A DNA stretch of 64,000 nucleotides from Chloroflexota bacterium. GTDB taxonomy: Bacteria; Chloroflexota; Anaerolineae; Aggregatilineales; Aggregatilineaceae. Of this stretch, positions 43,298 through 51,968 are shown in pieces. The DNA is taken from positions 62,001 through 126,000 of the forward strand of contig JAAYCM010000074.1 in NCBI GenBank assembly GCA_012729765.1, given 5' to 3'. A program made the position numbers and the translations under genes. The first letter of the stretch is position 1; each line of letters starts with the position of its first letter. Below the pieces are notes generated by a model. It saw only the letters and a list, made by a program, of their open reading frames with translations. It did not search any database and was not told the DNA's origin.

Positions 43298-44644
43298 TTA
43301 GAGCGTGCGCAGATAGCGCGCCTTTTCCCATTCAGAAACGTGAATACGATACTCGTCCCACTCGGCGCGCTTGGCACGGTCGTAGGCACGGTAGATGTGC
43401 TCGCCCAGGGCGCAGCGCGCGATCTCGTCGTGCGCCAGTTCGTTGAGCGCTTCTTCGAGCGTGCCGGGCAGCACATCGACCCCGTTGGCTTCGCGCTCTT
43501 CCGGCGTCCAGTGGAAGACATCGTCGGAGACTGATGGCGGCGGCTCCAGCTCGCGCTTGATCCCATCCAGACCTGCTTCGAGCATGACGGCGAAGGCCAG
43601 GTAGGGGTTGCAGCTTGGATCGGGGAAGCGCAGCTCGACGCGGGTGCTCTGCTCGCGCCCAGGGGAGTAGCGCGGCACGCGGATCAGCGCCGAGCGATTG
43701 CGCTGCGCCCAGCAAACATAGACCGGCGCTTCATAGCCCGGCGTCAGGCGTTTGTAGCTATTGACGGTCGGGGCGACGACGGCGGCCATCGCGCGGGCGT
43801 GGACAAGCTGCCCGGCGACGAAGTGGCGCGCCATCTTCGAGAGCATGAATTCGCCCGCGCTGTCGTAGAAAACGTTCTTTCCGTTGGGGTCGATCAGGCT
43901 TTGATGAACGTGCATGCCGCTGCCGTTGATGCCGAAGACCGGCTTGGGCATGAAGGTGGCGAACAGGTTGTGCTTGGCAGCCACTCCCTTGACCGCGTAC
44001 TTGAAGGTGATCGAGTTGTCGGCAGAATGCAGCGCATTGGCATAGCGGAAATCGATTTCGTGCTGGCCGACAGCGACCTCGTGGTGGCTCATCTCGACGT
44101 GGATACGCAGCGCCTGCAGCGCCTCGACGATGTCACTGCGCACGCGCTGGGCCTCGTCGCCCGGCGAGAAGTCAAAATAGCCGCCGACATCATGCGGAAC
44201 AGGGGCCGTGCCGTTGCCGTCGCTGCGGAACAGGAAGAATTCCAGTTCCGGCCCGGTATTGTAGACCACGCCCAGCTCTGCCGCGTTTGCCATCGCGCGC
44301 TTGAGGGCATAGCGCGGGTCGCCCTCGAACGGGCTGCCATCCGGGTTGTGAACATCGCAGATGATGCGGGCGCGCAGCGCGGACTGATCACCGTTGCCGG
44401 TCCAGGGCAAGATGCGATAGGTGACGGGATCGGGCTGCAGGAACATATCGGATTCCTGGATGCGGGCAAAGCCCTGAATCGACGATCCGTCAAACCAAAT
44501 CCCTCGGTCTAAGGCTTCCTCAAGACCGTCACTGGGGATGGTGACGCTCTTGGTGGTTCCGAAGATATCGGTAAATTGCAGATCGATAAACTGCACGCCC
44601 TGAGCCTTGGTGATTTCGATGATTTCACGGGCTTTGTCTTCCAT
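43298..44644 (-). CDS. glnA: Glutamine synthetase, type I
   Basis: GlnA makes glutamine from glutamate, ammonia and ATP. The 448-residue protein has the N-terminal VQFIDLQFTDIFGT, WFDGSSIQGFA, the ATP-binding block with GSGMHVHQS, and VELRFPDPSCNPYLAF near the glutamate site. At 448 residues, and with no clear adenylylation-loop Tyr, it fits the GSI-alpha group, which is controlled by feedback and repressors rather than adenylylation; this is inference. The start at 44644 matches the family N-terminus. It has its own promoter. Confidence 0.94.
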   Translation of the reverse strand: MEDKAREIIEITKAQGVQFIDLQFTDIFGTTKSVTIPSDGLEEALDRGIWFDGSSIQGFARIQESDMFLQPDPVTYRILPWTGNGDQSALRARIICDVHNPDGSPFEGDPRYALKRAMANAAELGVVYNTGPELEFFLFRSDGNGTAPVPHDVGGYFDFSPGDEAQRVRSDIVEALQALRIHVEMSHHEVAVGQHEIDFRYANALHSADNSITFKYAVKGVAAKHNLFATFMPKPVFGINGSGMHVHQSLIDPNGKNVFYDSAGEFMLSKMARHFVAGQLVHARAMAAVVAPTVNSYKRLTPGYEAPVYVCWAQRNRSALIRVPRYSPGREQSTRVELRFPDPSCNPYLAFAVMLEAGLDGIKRELEPPPSVSDDVFHWTPEEREANGVDVLPGTLEEALNELAHDEIARCALGEHIYRAYDRAKRAEWDEYRIHVSEWEKARYLRTL

Positions 44645-44685
44645 GTTGTAACCCTTTGCTCCTTGAGAAGATGACACAATCTGAG

Positions 44686-44691
44686 ATTATA
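44686..44691 (-). promoter_or_regulatory. -10 box of glnA promoter
   Basis: The minus strand reads TATAAT, 41 nt before the glnA start. A weak -35 (CTTGTG) lies at 16-nt spacing. No known glnA riboswitch or operator was recognised in the leader. Confidence 0.45.
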
Positions 44692-44743
44692 GAATTCGCT
44701 TCGAACACACAAGACGCGCGTTTGTATGATTTATCCAAGACTC

Positions 44744-44782
44744 AAAAAGCCGGGAACTGGTTTCTATACCATTTGTCCCGGC
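44744..44782 (-). terminator. Intrinsic terminator of fabD
   Basis: GCCGGGA (44749-44755) pairs with TCCCGGC (44776-44782), with an inner TGG/CCA (44758-44760, 44769-44771), and on the minus strand is followed by TTTTTG. It begins 45 nt after the fabD stop. Confidence 0.8.
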
Positions 44783-44827
44783 CCGTGGAGCATTATTGTG
44801 CAGGTTGCACAGTTTGCAAGGATTCTG

Positions 44828-45784
44828 TTAGGCGTTCCCGGTCAGAAAGGCGTTGACGGCGGCAGTGCTGTTGAGCGTGATGCGCGTGGCACCGCGGTCG
44901 ATGCGCTTGATCAGGCCGCTGAGCACGTCCTTCGGCCCCAGCTCGACAAACGTATCGATGCCATGCTGAAGCATGTACTGCACCGACTCGGTCCAGCGCA
45001 CGGTCGAGGTCAGTTGATCGCCCAGCTCGGCGCGAATCTCGTCCACCGTGTTCAGCGGGGCGGCCTGCACATTGCCGACGATTGGCACAGCCGGGGGCGT
45101 GAGCGGCGTGTTGGCGAGCGTCTCACGGAACTCAGCAGTAATCGTCTCCATCAGCGGGGAGTGTGACGCAACGCTGACCGCCAGCGGGATGACACGCTTG
45201 GCCCCCCGTGCCGTTGCCAGGGGCAGGGCAGCCTCAAGCGCGGCGCGGTCGCCGGAAATGACAAGCTGGCCCTCGCAGTTATCATTCGCCAGCACGAGCG
45301 GCTGGCCGGTCTGCGCGGCGGCCTCGGCGCAGATCGCGCGGACCGTCTCTGCATCCAGGCCCAGCACGGCGGCCATCGCGCCGGGAGCGCGCTCGCCAGC
45401 GGCTTTCATCAGGCGGCCACGCTCGCGCACCAGCCGCACGCCGTCGGCAAAGCTGAGCGCACCGGCAGCGGTCAGGGCGGTGAACTCGCCCAGGCTGTGA
45501 CCGGCGACAAAGGCAGGCCGCAGCTCGTCCTCATAGGCGGCATTCAGCACGCGCAGCAGCGCGATGCCCATCACATAGAGGGCGGGCTGGGTGTTGAGTG
45601 TGTCGTTGAGCGCTTCTTCAGGGCCTTCGAAGCAGAGCCGGCTGAGCGGAAAACCGAGTACCTCGTCAGCCAGCGCAAAGGTGGCTTCGGCTTCGGGGAA
45701 AGCTTGGACCAGGTCGGCCCCCATCCCGACCTCTTGCGAACCCTGTCCAGGGAAGATGAAAGCGGTCTTGTTCCAGTCGATCAT
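44828..45784 (-). CDS. fabD: Malonyl-CoA:ACP transacylase
   Basis: FabD loads malonyl groups onto acyl carrier protein for fatty acid synthesis. The 318-residue protein has FIFPGQGSQEVGMG (10-23), the nucleophilic Ser in VAGHSLGEFTAL and the catalytic His in SVASHSPLM. The start at 45784 is chosen for AAAGGA 9 nt upstream and family match. plsX, fabH, fabG and acpP, often nearby, are absent from the window. The leader holds a perfect 8-bp hairpin (45828-45835 with 45843-45850). Confidence 0.95.
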   Translation of the reverse strand: MIDWNKTAFIFPGQGSQEVGMGADLVQAFPEAEATFALADEVLGFPLSRLCFEGPEEALNDTLNTQPALYVMGIALLRVLNAAYEDELRPAFVAGHSLGEFTALTAAGALSFADGVRLVRERGRLMKAAGERAPGAMAAVLGLDAETVRAICAEAAAQTGQPLVLANDNCEGQLVISGDRAALEAALPLATARGAKRVIPLAVSVASHSPLMETITAEFRETLANTPLTPPAVPIVGNVQAAPLNTVDEIRAELGDQLTSTVRWTESVQYMLQHGIDTFVELGPKDVLSGLIKRIDRGATRITLNSTAAVNAFLTGNA

Positions 45785-45884
45785 CGTGGCTGTCCTTTCA
45801 GCCTGCACGGCAGAGCAAGAAACGTGTCACGCTGCGGGCGAGGCAGCGTGCCGAAAACCGATTTCGCCGGGGTTAGAAATGCAA

Positions 45885-45914
45885 AGAGCCGTGCCCGGTG
45901 AGCTGCACGGCTCT
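45885..45914 (-). terminator. Terminator between rpmF and fabD
   Basis: AGAGCCGTGC (45885-45894) and GCACGGCTCT (45905-45914) are perfect 10-nt complements around a 10-nt loop. The minus-strand tail is short (TTTGCATTTC). It starts 26 nt after rpmF, so fabD is probably transcribed at least partly on its own. Confidence 0.6.
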
Positions 45915-45940
45915 AGCGTTTGCCATAATTGCGGGTGCGG

Positions 45941-46129
45941 CTATTCTTCGTCTTCAATAGCCAGCACTTCGCGCCCGCGATACGTCCCGCAGTGGGGACA
46001 AACCTGGTGGGCGGGCTTATACTGGTTGCATTCTTCACACAGCACCAAGTGCCGCAGCGAGAGGTGATCGTGTGAGCGCCGCTTGTCGCGACGAGTCCTG
46101 GACACTTTGCGCTTTGGGAGCGGACCCAT
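45941..46129 (-). CDS. rpmF: 50S ribosomal protein L32
   Basis: The 62-residue protein has the basic N-terminus GPLPKRKVSRTRRDKRRSH and a zinc ribbon CEEC-N9-CPHC (Cys31, 34, 44, 47), the standard L32 layout. The start ATG at 46129 has AAGGAG 9 nt upstream. rpmF normally follows the DUF177/YceD gene; here that partner is 22 kb away and rpmF instead follows the coiled-coil gene by 105 nt. Confidence 0.95.
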   Translation of the reverse strand: MGPLPKRKVSRTRRDKRRSHDHLSLRHLVLCEECNQYKPAHQVCPHCGTYRGREVLAIEDEE

Positions 46130-46234
46130 AATAAGATCTCCTTGAACATACCTGTGCCTCGGCAATGGAGCCGGACAACGGGCAGCATTATAAAGCAGGC
46201 ACTGACAGCCTGTCAAGAGGCCATCCGCCGGGCG

Positions 46235-46813
46235 CTACTCGCTGCCGGGCTGGCCAGGCGTGTGCGGGCTGTCCTTGGGCGTGCCTGCCGCGACTAATTC
46301 CTGCGCGATGGCCGCAACCTCAGCCGTCGCCTGATCGACCACCGCCTGCATCCGGCTGCGGCTGGATTCGCGCTCTTCCATAATCTTCGCCAGGCCGTTG
46401 CGCACGACGGTCAGATTGCGCAGAAGCTGGGCTTCCAGCTCCTTCAGCACGTCGAGTACATACTCGTCGGCCTCGGCACGGATCGCCTCGGCTTCGTTGC
46501 GCGCCTGCTCGATGATGTTGTTGGCGCGGTTTTGGGCAGTCTGCACGATGGCATCGCGCGAGACAAGCTCGGTGTTGCGCTCGCGTGCCAGCTCGACAAT
46601 GCGCGTCGCTTCCTCATTCGCCTGGGCAAGCAGCCGGTCCCGCTGGTTAATCAGCCGCGAGGCCTTCTCGATCTGCTCAGGGACCGAGATGCGCATCTGA
46701 TCGATGATCTCAAGCGCGTGCTCCTCATCAATCAGGGTAAATTTGCTAAACGGTACGTGCCGGCCTTCGTCGATTAAGTCTTCCAGCCGATCAACCAGAT
46801 GTTGGATGTCCAT
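46235..46813 (-). CDS. Coiled-coil protein, DivIVA/SepIVA-like
   Basis: The 192-residue protein is predicted almost entirely alpha-helical with a long heptad-rich coiled coil (about residues 45-170), rich in Glu, Ala, Arg and Gln. The N-terminus (1-40) contains a short LVDRLEDLIDEGRHVPFS-like segment. Similar coiled coils next to coaD in other Chloroflexota and Actinobacteria have been called DivIVA-like or ATP-synthase-b-like. A role in cell shape or polar scaffolding is inference. It starts 29 nt after coaD. The Pro/Gly-rich C-terminus is probably disordered. Confidence 0.7.
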   Translation of the reverse strand: MDIQHLVDRLEDLIDEGRHVPFSKFTLIDEEHALEIIDQMRISVPEQIEKASRLINQRDRLLAQANEEATRIVELARERNTELVSRDAIVQTAQNRANNIIEQARNEAEAIRAEADEYVLDVLKELEAQLLRNLTVVRNGLAKIMEERESSRSRMQAVVDQATAEVAAIAQELVAAGTPKDSPHTPGQPGSE

Positions 46814-46842
46814 AATCCGTCTCCCATCCCGCGTGTGACGTG

Positions 46843-47379
46843 CTATTCTCCCAGGCTAATCATATACGACGAATTTGATCCCCTGGCCCTAAGCTCTGCA
46901 AAGCGCTGCTGCAAAGCCTCAGCGATGTACGGCGGCACCATCGACGAGACATCGCCCCCCAACGACGCGATCTCACGGATGGTGCTGGAGCTGATGTGCA
47001 GGTGCTCTTCGGCGGCGATGAAATTGACAATCTCGATCTCCGGAGCCAGCCGCCGGTTGGCAAGCGCCATCCGGAATTCCAGCTCGAAGTCGGAGAAGAC
47101 ACGCAGCCCGCGCACAATCGCCATTGCGCCCAGCTCACGTGCATAGTCTACAGTCAATTTGTTGTACGACGCAACTTGAATACGCGGCTCGTCCTGCACC
47201 GCCCGGCGCACCAGATCGAGCCGTTCTTCCCCGCTGAACAGATCGGGCTTGCCGGGATGGACATAGACCGCGATCACCAGCTCATCAAACACGTGCAGCG
47301 CCCGCCGCGCGATATCGAGATGGCCGTAGTGCACCGGGTTGAAGGAGCCGGGATAGACGGCTCGGCGTATGATTTCCAC
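46843..47379 (-). CDS. coaD: Phosphopantetheine adenylyltransferase
   Basis: CoaD adenylylates 4'-phosphopantetheine, the penultimate step of coenzyme A synthesis. The 178-residue protein has the nucleotidyltransferase motif YPGSFNPVHYGHLD (TxxH-like GHLD), AIVRGLRVFSDFELEFRMALANR (split as two blocks) and the ISSSTIRE loop. It ends with VPPYIAEAL. FNPVHYGH replaces the commoner FDPITNGH. The start is GTG with AAGGGG upstream; no ATG fits better. It follows recG by 25 nt; rsmD, often found between them, is missing. Confidence 0.94.
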   Translation of the reverse strand: MEIIRRAVYPGSFNPVHYGHLDIARRALHVFDELVIAVYVHPGKPDLFSGEERLDLVRRAVQDEPRIQVASYNKLTVDYARELGAMAIVRGLRVFSDFELEFRMALANRRLAPEIEIVNFIAAEEHLHISSSTIREIASLGGDVSSMVPPYIAEALQQRFAELRARGSNSSYMISLGE

Positions 47380-47404
47380 ACGATCCCCTTTTCTCTGCGG
47401 ACAA

Positions 47405-50191
47405 CTAGCTCACATCGGCGCGCCAGTCCAGCACGGCCCGGACCCGCTTCGACAGCAAGCCGTGTTCGGGCCGCTCCAGATTGGGATCCTCGGCAAAGAC
47501 GGTGCGCACCTCGCGCTGGGCCAGCTCGACCAGACGCGGATTCATCAACTCCGACAGCCGGAACTGGCTCATCCCGCTCTGGCGCACGCCCAGCAGATCG
47601 CCCGGCCCGCGCATCTCCCAGTCGATCTCAGCCAGCCGGAAGCCGTCGGTCGTCTCTTCCATTGCCTTCAAACGCTGCTCGGCATCCGGTGTGGGATTTT
47701 CGGCAAGCAGCAGGCAGAACGACTTATACTCGCCGCGCCCAACGCGCCCCCGAAATTGGTGAAGCTGCGCCAGCCCAAAGCGGTCGGCATCCTCAATCAG
47801 CATCACGCTCGCGTTGGGCACGTCGATCCCGACTTCGACGACGGCGGTGGCGACCAACACATCCAGCTCGTGCGCCGCGAACGCGCTCATGACCGCCTCT
47901 TTTTCGGCGGGCTTCATGCGGCCATGCAGCAGCCCGACCCGATAATGCGCAAACTGATCGGCCTTAAGCTGCTCGTAGGCTTCGACCGCCGAGCCGATAT
48001 CCTCGTTCTGTTCAGACGCCTCGACCAGCGGGTAGATGATGAACGCCTGGCGTCCCTGGTTGAGCTGCGAGCGGATGAAGCTGTAGGCCCGCTCGCGCTC
48101 GATCGGGAGCAGGACACGCGTATCGATTGGCGTGCGGCCCGGCGGCATCTCGTCGATGATCGACAGATCCAGGTCGGCATAGAGCGTCAGTGCCAGGGTG
48201 CGCGGGATCGGCGTGGCGGTCATCACCAGCAGGTGCGGGTTGGTGCCCTTGCCGCGCAGTGTGCCGCGCTGCTCGACGCCGAAGCGGTGCTGCTCGTCCA
48301 CAATTGCCAGTCCAAGATCGTGGAACTCGACGCGCTCCTGAATCAGCGCGTGGGTGCCGATCACGACATGCACGCTGCCCTCGGCCAACCCGCGATAGAT
48401 CTCCTCGCGCTCGCTCTCGCTGGTGTTGCCGGTCAACAGGCGCACCTGAATCTGCTCGCCGCCCGGCGACCGGCGCAGCAGATCGCCTACACTGCGCGCG
48501 TGTTGCTCGGCCAGGATGCTGGTCGGGGCCATCAGGGCGGCCTGCTTACCGTTCTGGATCGCGACGGCCAGCGCCGCCGCCGCCACGACTGTTTTGCCGG
48601 AGCCGACATCGCCCTGCAGCAGCCGGTTCATCGGCACATCGCGGCTCAGGTCGGCGCGGATGTCGCTCAGGACGCGCTGCTGCGCCCCGGTCAGGCTGTA
48701 GGGCAGGGTGCTCAGAAAGCTGTCGAGCCATTCATCCGAGACGTGCAGCGGCTGGCCCGGCACGGCCTGCCAGTCGCGCCGGTTCATCATGACGCCCATC
48801 TGGAACAGGAACAGCTCGTCGAAGCTGAGGCGTGTACGCGCGTGCGCCAGGTAGTCGTGCGACTCTGGGAAGTGGACCTGCCGGATCGACCAGCCGAGAT
48901 CGGCCAGGCTGGCGCGTTCCAGCACGCTTTGCGGCATATAGTCGGGGATACGGGTGCTCCATTCGTCCACGACCTGATGCATCAGGCGGCGCATGGTGCG
49001 GGCCGAGAGTCCCTTCGTCAGCGGATAGACCGGAACAATCCGCCGGGTGTGCAGCGTGTCGCGCTCCAGCATCTCCCATTCCGGATTGGTCATGATCGGC
49101 TTTCCCCGGAACAGAGCCACCTCGCCGCTCAGCACGATCTGGCTGCCGCGCTTGAACTGGCGCTGAAGCCACAACTGCCCGAAGAACGTGACCTGCATCT
49201 CAGCGGTGTTATCGGTCACGGTCAGCAGCAGATAGGGCCTGCCGCCGCGCCCCTGCTGTTTGACGATGGATGCCACTTCGGCGATGACCGTTACCGTTTC
49301 GCCGGGGCGCAGCCGGTTGAGCGTGCGCATCCGGGTATAGTCGTCGTAGCGGCGCGGAAAGCTGAAGATCATATCCTGAATGGTCCGGATGCCGAGCTGC
49401 TCCAGCTTCTCGCCCATTTTCGCGCCGACCTTGTGCAGCACCGTGATCGGCGCTTGCAGATCGGCCAGCCGCTGCTCGGCCTCTTCGGGCGTCCAGGTAG
49501 CCTCGCGGCGCGCCTTGCGCGGGACCGGCGTTGTGGGCAGCACCGTCGGCAGCGTTTCCTCGACATGCTCGATCTCGGACGGCTGGGGCGCAACCGGCGA
49601 GAACTCGAAATAGTCGTTGATGTCGTAATCGTCCCCGCCTTCGCCCTCGTCTTCGTCGGTTTCGATCTGCGCCTGGAGCATGGGCGGAGTCGAAGCCGGT
49701 TTCAGCGATGGTCCGACGTTCATACCGGCTGCGGCGGCTGGCCCTGGCTCGGCTTCCGGTTCTGTTTCCTCGCCGGTGTCATATGGGCCTGTCTCTGCCG
49801 GCTCGACGGCGGCTGGCTCCTCGACCGGGGGTGCAGGTTCCGGTTCCTCGGCGTCATCCGCCTGGAACATGCCAGCAGCCTCATACGGCTCGTCTATGTA
49901 GGTGGATGGCGGCAGATCGGGCGGGGCGGGGATGCGGCCCATAATGCGCCCCATCATATATTTGATCGACTCATAGCGCGCTTCTGGGTTTTCGAGCGCG
50001 GAATACTGGCGCAGATGATAGGCCATTTCATCGACCAACTGGTGATGTTCGGGCCGCTTGGCCTGCTGGTGCGCGCCCGCTGCCCAGTTGTCGGCATATG
50101 ACTCCAGCCCGCCGATAACCGCTGTATTCTTATAGCCTGTGCTCTGCTCAAGCTTAAGGATTTTGACTAACGTCTCAAGTGCCGAAGGCAT
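47405..50191 (-). CDS. recG: ATP-dependent DNA helicase RecG with long N-terminal extension
   Basis: RecG remodels stalled forks and branched DNA. The 928-residue protein is about 240 residues longer than E. coli RecG. Residues 1-95 are helical and 100-230 are acidic and Pro/Glu-rich, probably disordered. The OB-fold wedge (about 270-400) contains GETVTVIAEV. The helicase core has Walker A GDVGSGKT (about 525-532), the DEQH box (about 632) and motif VI QFRGRVGRGEY, followed by the RecG-specific TRG/C-terminal GPGDLLGVRQSG. It starts 3 nt after a degV gene in a long operon. Confidence 0.95.
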   Translation of the reverse strand: MPSALETLVKILKLEQSTGYKNTAVIGGLESYADNWAAGAHQQAKRPEHHQLVDEMAYHLRQYSALENPEARYESIKYMMGRIMGRIPAPPDLPPSTYIDEPYEAAGMFQADDAEEPEPAPPVEEPAAVEPAETGPYDTGEETEPEAEPGPAAAAGMNVGPSLKPASTPPMLQAQIETDEDEGEGGDDYDINDYFEFSPVAPQPSEIEHVEETLPTVLPTTPVPRKARREATWTPEEAEQRLADLQAPITVLHKVGAKMGEKLEQLGIRTIQDMIFSFPRRYDDYTRMRTLNRLRPGETVTVIAEVASIVKQQGRGGRPYLLLTVTDNTAEMQVTFFGQLWLQRQFKRGSQIVLSGEVALFRGKPIMTNPEWEMLERDTLHTRRIVPVYPLTKGLSARTMRRLMHQVVDEWSTRIPDYMPQSVLERASLADLGWSIRQVHFPESHDYLAHARTRLSFDELFLFQMGVMMNRRDWQAVPGQPLHVSDEWLDSFLSTLPYSLTGAQQRVLSDIRADLSRDVPMNRLLQGDVGSGKTVVAAAALAVAIQNGKQAALMAPTSILAEQHARSVGDLLRRSPGGEQIQVRLLTGNTSESEREEIYRGLAEGSVHVVIGTHALIQERVEFHDLGLAIVDEQHRFGVEQRGTLRGKGTNPHLLVMTATPIPRTLALTLYADLDLSIIDEMPPGRTPIDTRVLLPIERERAYSFIRSQLNQGRQAFIIYPLVEASEQNEDIGSAVEAYEQLKADQFAHYRVGLLHGRMKPAEKEAVMSAFAAHELDVLVATAVVEVGIDVPNASVMLIEDADRFGLAQLHQFRGRVGRGEYKSFCLLLAENPTPDAEQRLKAMEETTDGFRLAEIDWEMRGPGDLLGVRQSGMSQFRLSELMNPRLVELAQREVRTVFAEDPNLERPEHGLLSKRVRAVLDWRADVS

Positions 50192-50194
50192 GGT

Positions 50195-51061
50195 TTAACC
50201 TGTACTTCCCGTGTCCTGTTGTCTGCGTTTGACGATTGCCAGCCCCAGCCCGTTTGGCCCGACGTGTACGCCGAGCACCGGCGTGGCTTCGACCAGGGCC
50301 AGCGGCGCTTCTGGCCAGATATCCTTCAAGGCTTCGGCCAGGCGCTGCGCCCCGGCCAGATTGACGGTGTGCAGCACGGCCAGCCGGTCGAGCGGTGCGG
50401 CCTTGCGGGCCAGATCGGCCAGCAGGTCGAAGCCGCGCTGCGCGGTCCGCACCCGGCCCACCGATTCGACCACCGCATTATAGAGATGGATCACCGGCTT
50501 GATCTGGAACAGCCCACCGACCATCGCGGTGGCCCAGCCCACGCGCCCGCTGCGCCGCAGATAGTGTATCGTATCAAGCGCCGCCCACACATGAATCTGG
50601 GGTTGCATATCCAACAGTGCCGCTTCAATGTCATCCGGCGCGGCACCGGCTTCGATCATCTCTCCGGCGACGACGACCTGCCAGCCCAGCCCCATGCTGG
50701 TTGAGCGCCCATCGACCAGCGTAACCCGCTCCGGGCCAAGCTTCTCAGCCGCCAGCCGGAACGTATTATAGATGCCGCTCAACTCTTTCGGGGCGGTTAG
50801 TGCGATCACATGCTCGGCCTCGTCCAGCGCGCGCGCCATAACTTCCATCACGCCACCGGGCGGCGGGGCGGCGGTGGTGGGGTGGAGCGGGTCGGCTGCC
50901 AGCCGCTCGTAAAATCCCTGGCGCGTGAGCTGGACGCCGTCGTCGGCCAGGCTTTCCATCCCAAAGTGAACATAGGTTGGCACGAGGCGCACGTCAAAGC
51001 GCCGGACCCACTCCGGCGGAACATCGCACGTGCTGTCGACTACAATCAATATACGGGGCAT
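50195..51061 (-). CDS. DegV-family (FakB-like) fatty-acid-binding protein 1
   Basis: DegV/FakB proteins bind a fatty acid and present it to the kinase FakA. The 288-residue protein starts ILIVVDSTCDVPPEW (5-19), has PTTAAPPPGG where FakB has the TSxPS loop, then ELSGIYNTFR and VVDGRSTSMGLGWQV-like sequence (here TLVDGRSTSMG). LRRSGRVGW and GLFQIKPVIHL follow. It ends at a position consistent with the family. Its ATG overlaps the stop of the second DegV gene (TGATG), implying coupled translation. Confidence 0.9.
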   Translation of the reverse strand: MPRILIVVDSTCDVPPEWVRRFDVRLVPTYVHFGMESLADDGVQLTRQGFYERLAADPLHPTTAAPPPGGVMEVMARALDEAEHVIALTAPKELSGIYNTFRLAAEKLGPERVTLVDGRSTSMGLGWQVVVAGEMIEAGAAPDDIEAALLDMQPQIHVWAALDTIHYLRRSGRVGWATAMVGGLFQIKPVIHLYNAVVESVGRVRTAQRGFDLLADLARKAAPLDRLAVLHTVNLAGAQRLAEALKDIWPEAPLALVEATPVLGVHVGPNGLGLAIVKRRQQDTGSTG

Positions 51062-51930
51062 CAATCATCTTCCTCTGCTTCCAGTCCTTCACACACCGCC
51101 ACGCCCATACCGTCCAGCCCGATCAGGGTTGCCAGGCTGGGTCCGTACAGCATCGACGGGAAGGTATGATGCGGAAATTCGGCGGCCAGTCTTTCCTGGA
51201 GCAGACGGGTCTGTTCGGTCGGGTAAGGCGCATTTTGCAGGATAACCAGGTCTTCCAGCTCGGCGAACTCGATCACGAATTCGACCAGCTTGTCGATGGC
51301 CTGCGTCTGGGTACGCACTTTTTCCATCGAGATCAGCTCGCCTTCCTCGATGGTGAGGAAGGGCTTGATGTTGAGCATGGTGCCCAGGATTGACTGGGCC
51401 TCGCTGAGCAGCCCGTTGTGGCGCAGGTAGTCGAGATTTTCGACGTAGAACACGCTGTAGACGCGGGGCAGCATCCCACGCACGAGCCGCACGACTTCAT
51501 CCAGTGAAGCGCCGGTTTCAGCGGCGCGCGCGGCAGTCTGGACGAGCATCGCCAGCCCGGCAGAGATCGTCATCGAGTCGATGACCGCGATCTCGCAGCG
51601 GCCCAGCAGTGTTTTGGCCCCCGCACGCGCGTGATCCCACACAGTACCCATCTGGCGTGACAGGTGCAGCGAGATAATCTGATCCGTCTCGCGGTTGAGC
51701 CGGCTGTACACCGCGGCGAAGTCCTCAACCGAGGGGGCGGTAATCGTAGCGGTGGCGGTGTCGTCGCTGGCGAGGTGGAAAAAAGTCTCGGCGTCGAGAT
51801 CGACTCCCTCCCGGAAGGAGCGCGTGCCGAGTGTGATGGTCAGCGGCACGACCTCGATCTGATAGCGCTCGATCACATCGGGGTTGAGAAAATGAGCGGA
51901 GCTGTCGGTAACAATCCGAACCTTACTCAA
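51061..51930 (-). CDS. DegV-family (FakB-like) fatty-acid-binding protein 2
   Basis: This 289-residue paralogue starts VRIVTDSSAHFLNP (4-17), has TATITAPSVEDF in place of the TSxPS loop, IISLHLSRQMGTVW, AVIDSMTISAGLAM, LDYLRHNG and MLNIKPFLTI. Two FakB types with different acyl preferences are common. This one diverges clearly from its neighbour, so it may bind a different fatty acid. The start is TTG with GGAGG 9 nt upstream, which strongly supports it. It lies 38 nt after fakA. Confidence 0.9.
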   Translation of the reverse strand: MSKVRIVTDSSAHFLNPDVIERYQIEVVPLTITLGTRSFREGVDLDAETFFHLASDDTATATITAPSVEDFAAVYSRLNRETDQIISLHLSRQMGTVWDHARAGAKTLLGRCEIAVIDSMTISAGLAMLVQTAARAAETGASLDEVVRLVRGMLPRVYSVFYVENLDYLRHNGLLSEAQSILGTMLNIKPFLTIEEGELISMEKVRTQTQAIDKLVEFVIEFAELEDLVILQNAPYPTEQTRLLQERLAAEFPHHTFPSMLYGPSLATLIGLDGMGVAVCEGLEAEEDD

Positions 51931-51968
51931 CTCAATTGACCTCCGCAGCGGATTCCCATCCGTCCCCG

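Noticed and set aside
44645-44743. A glutamine or nitrogen-responsive riboswitch in the glnA leader
   Set aside because: The leader is short and contains no conserved glnA-RNA core; only a -10 box and ribosome-binding site were recognised.
47369-50101. 910-codon open frame on the plus strand opposite recG
   Set aside because: recG has every helicase motif in order; the opposite frame is low-complexity in Arg, Gln, His and Leu and has no motif or ribosome-binding site.
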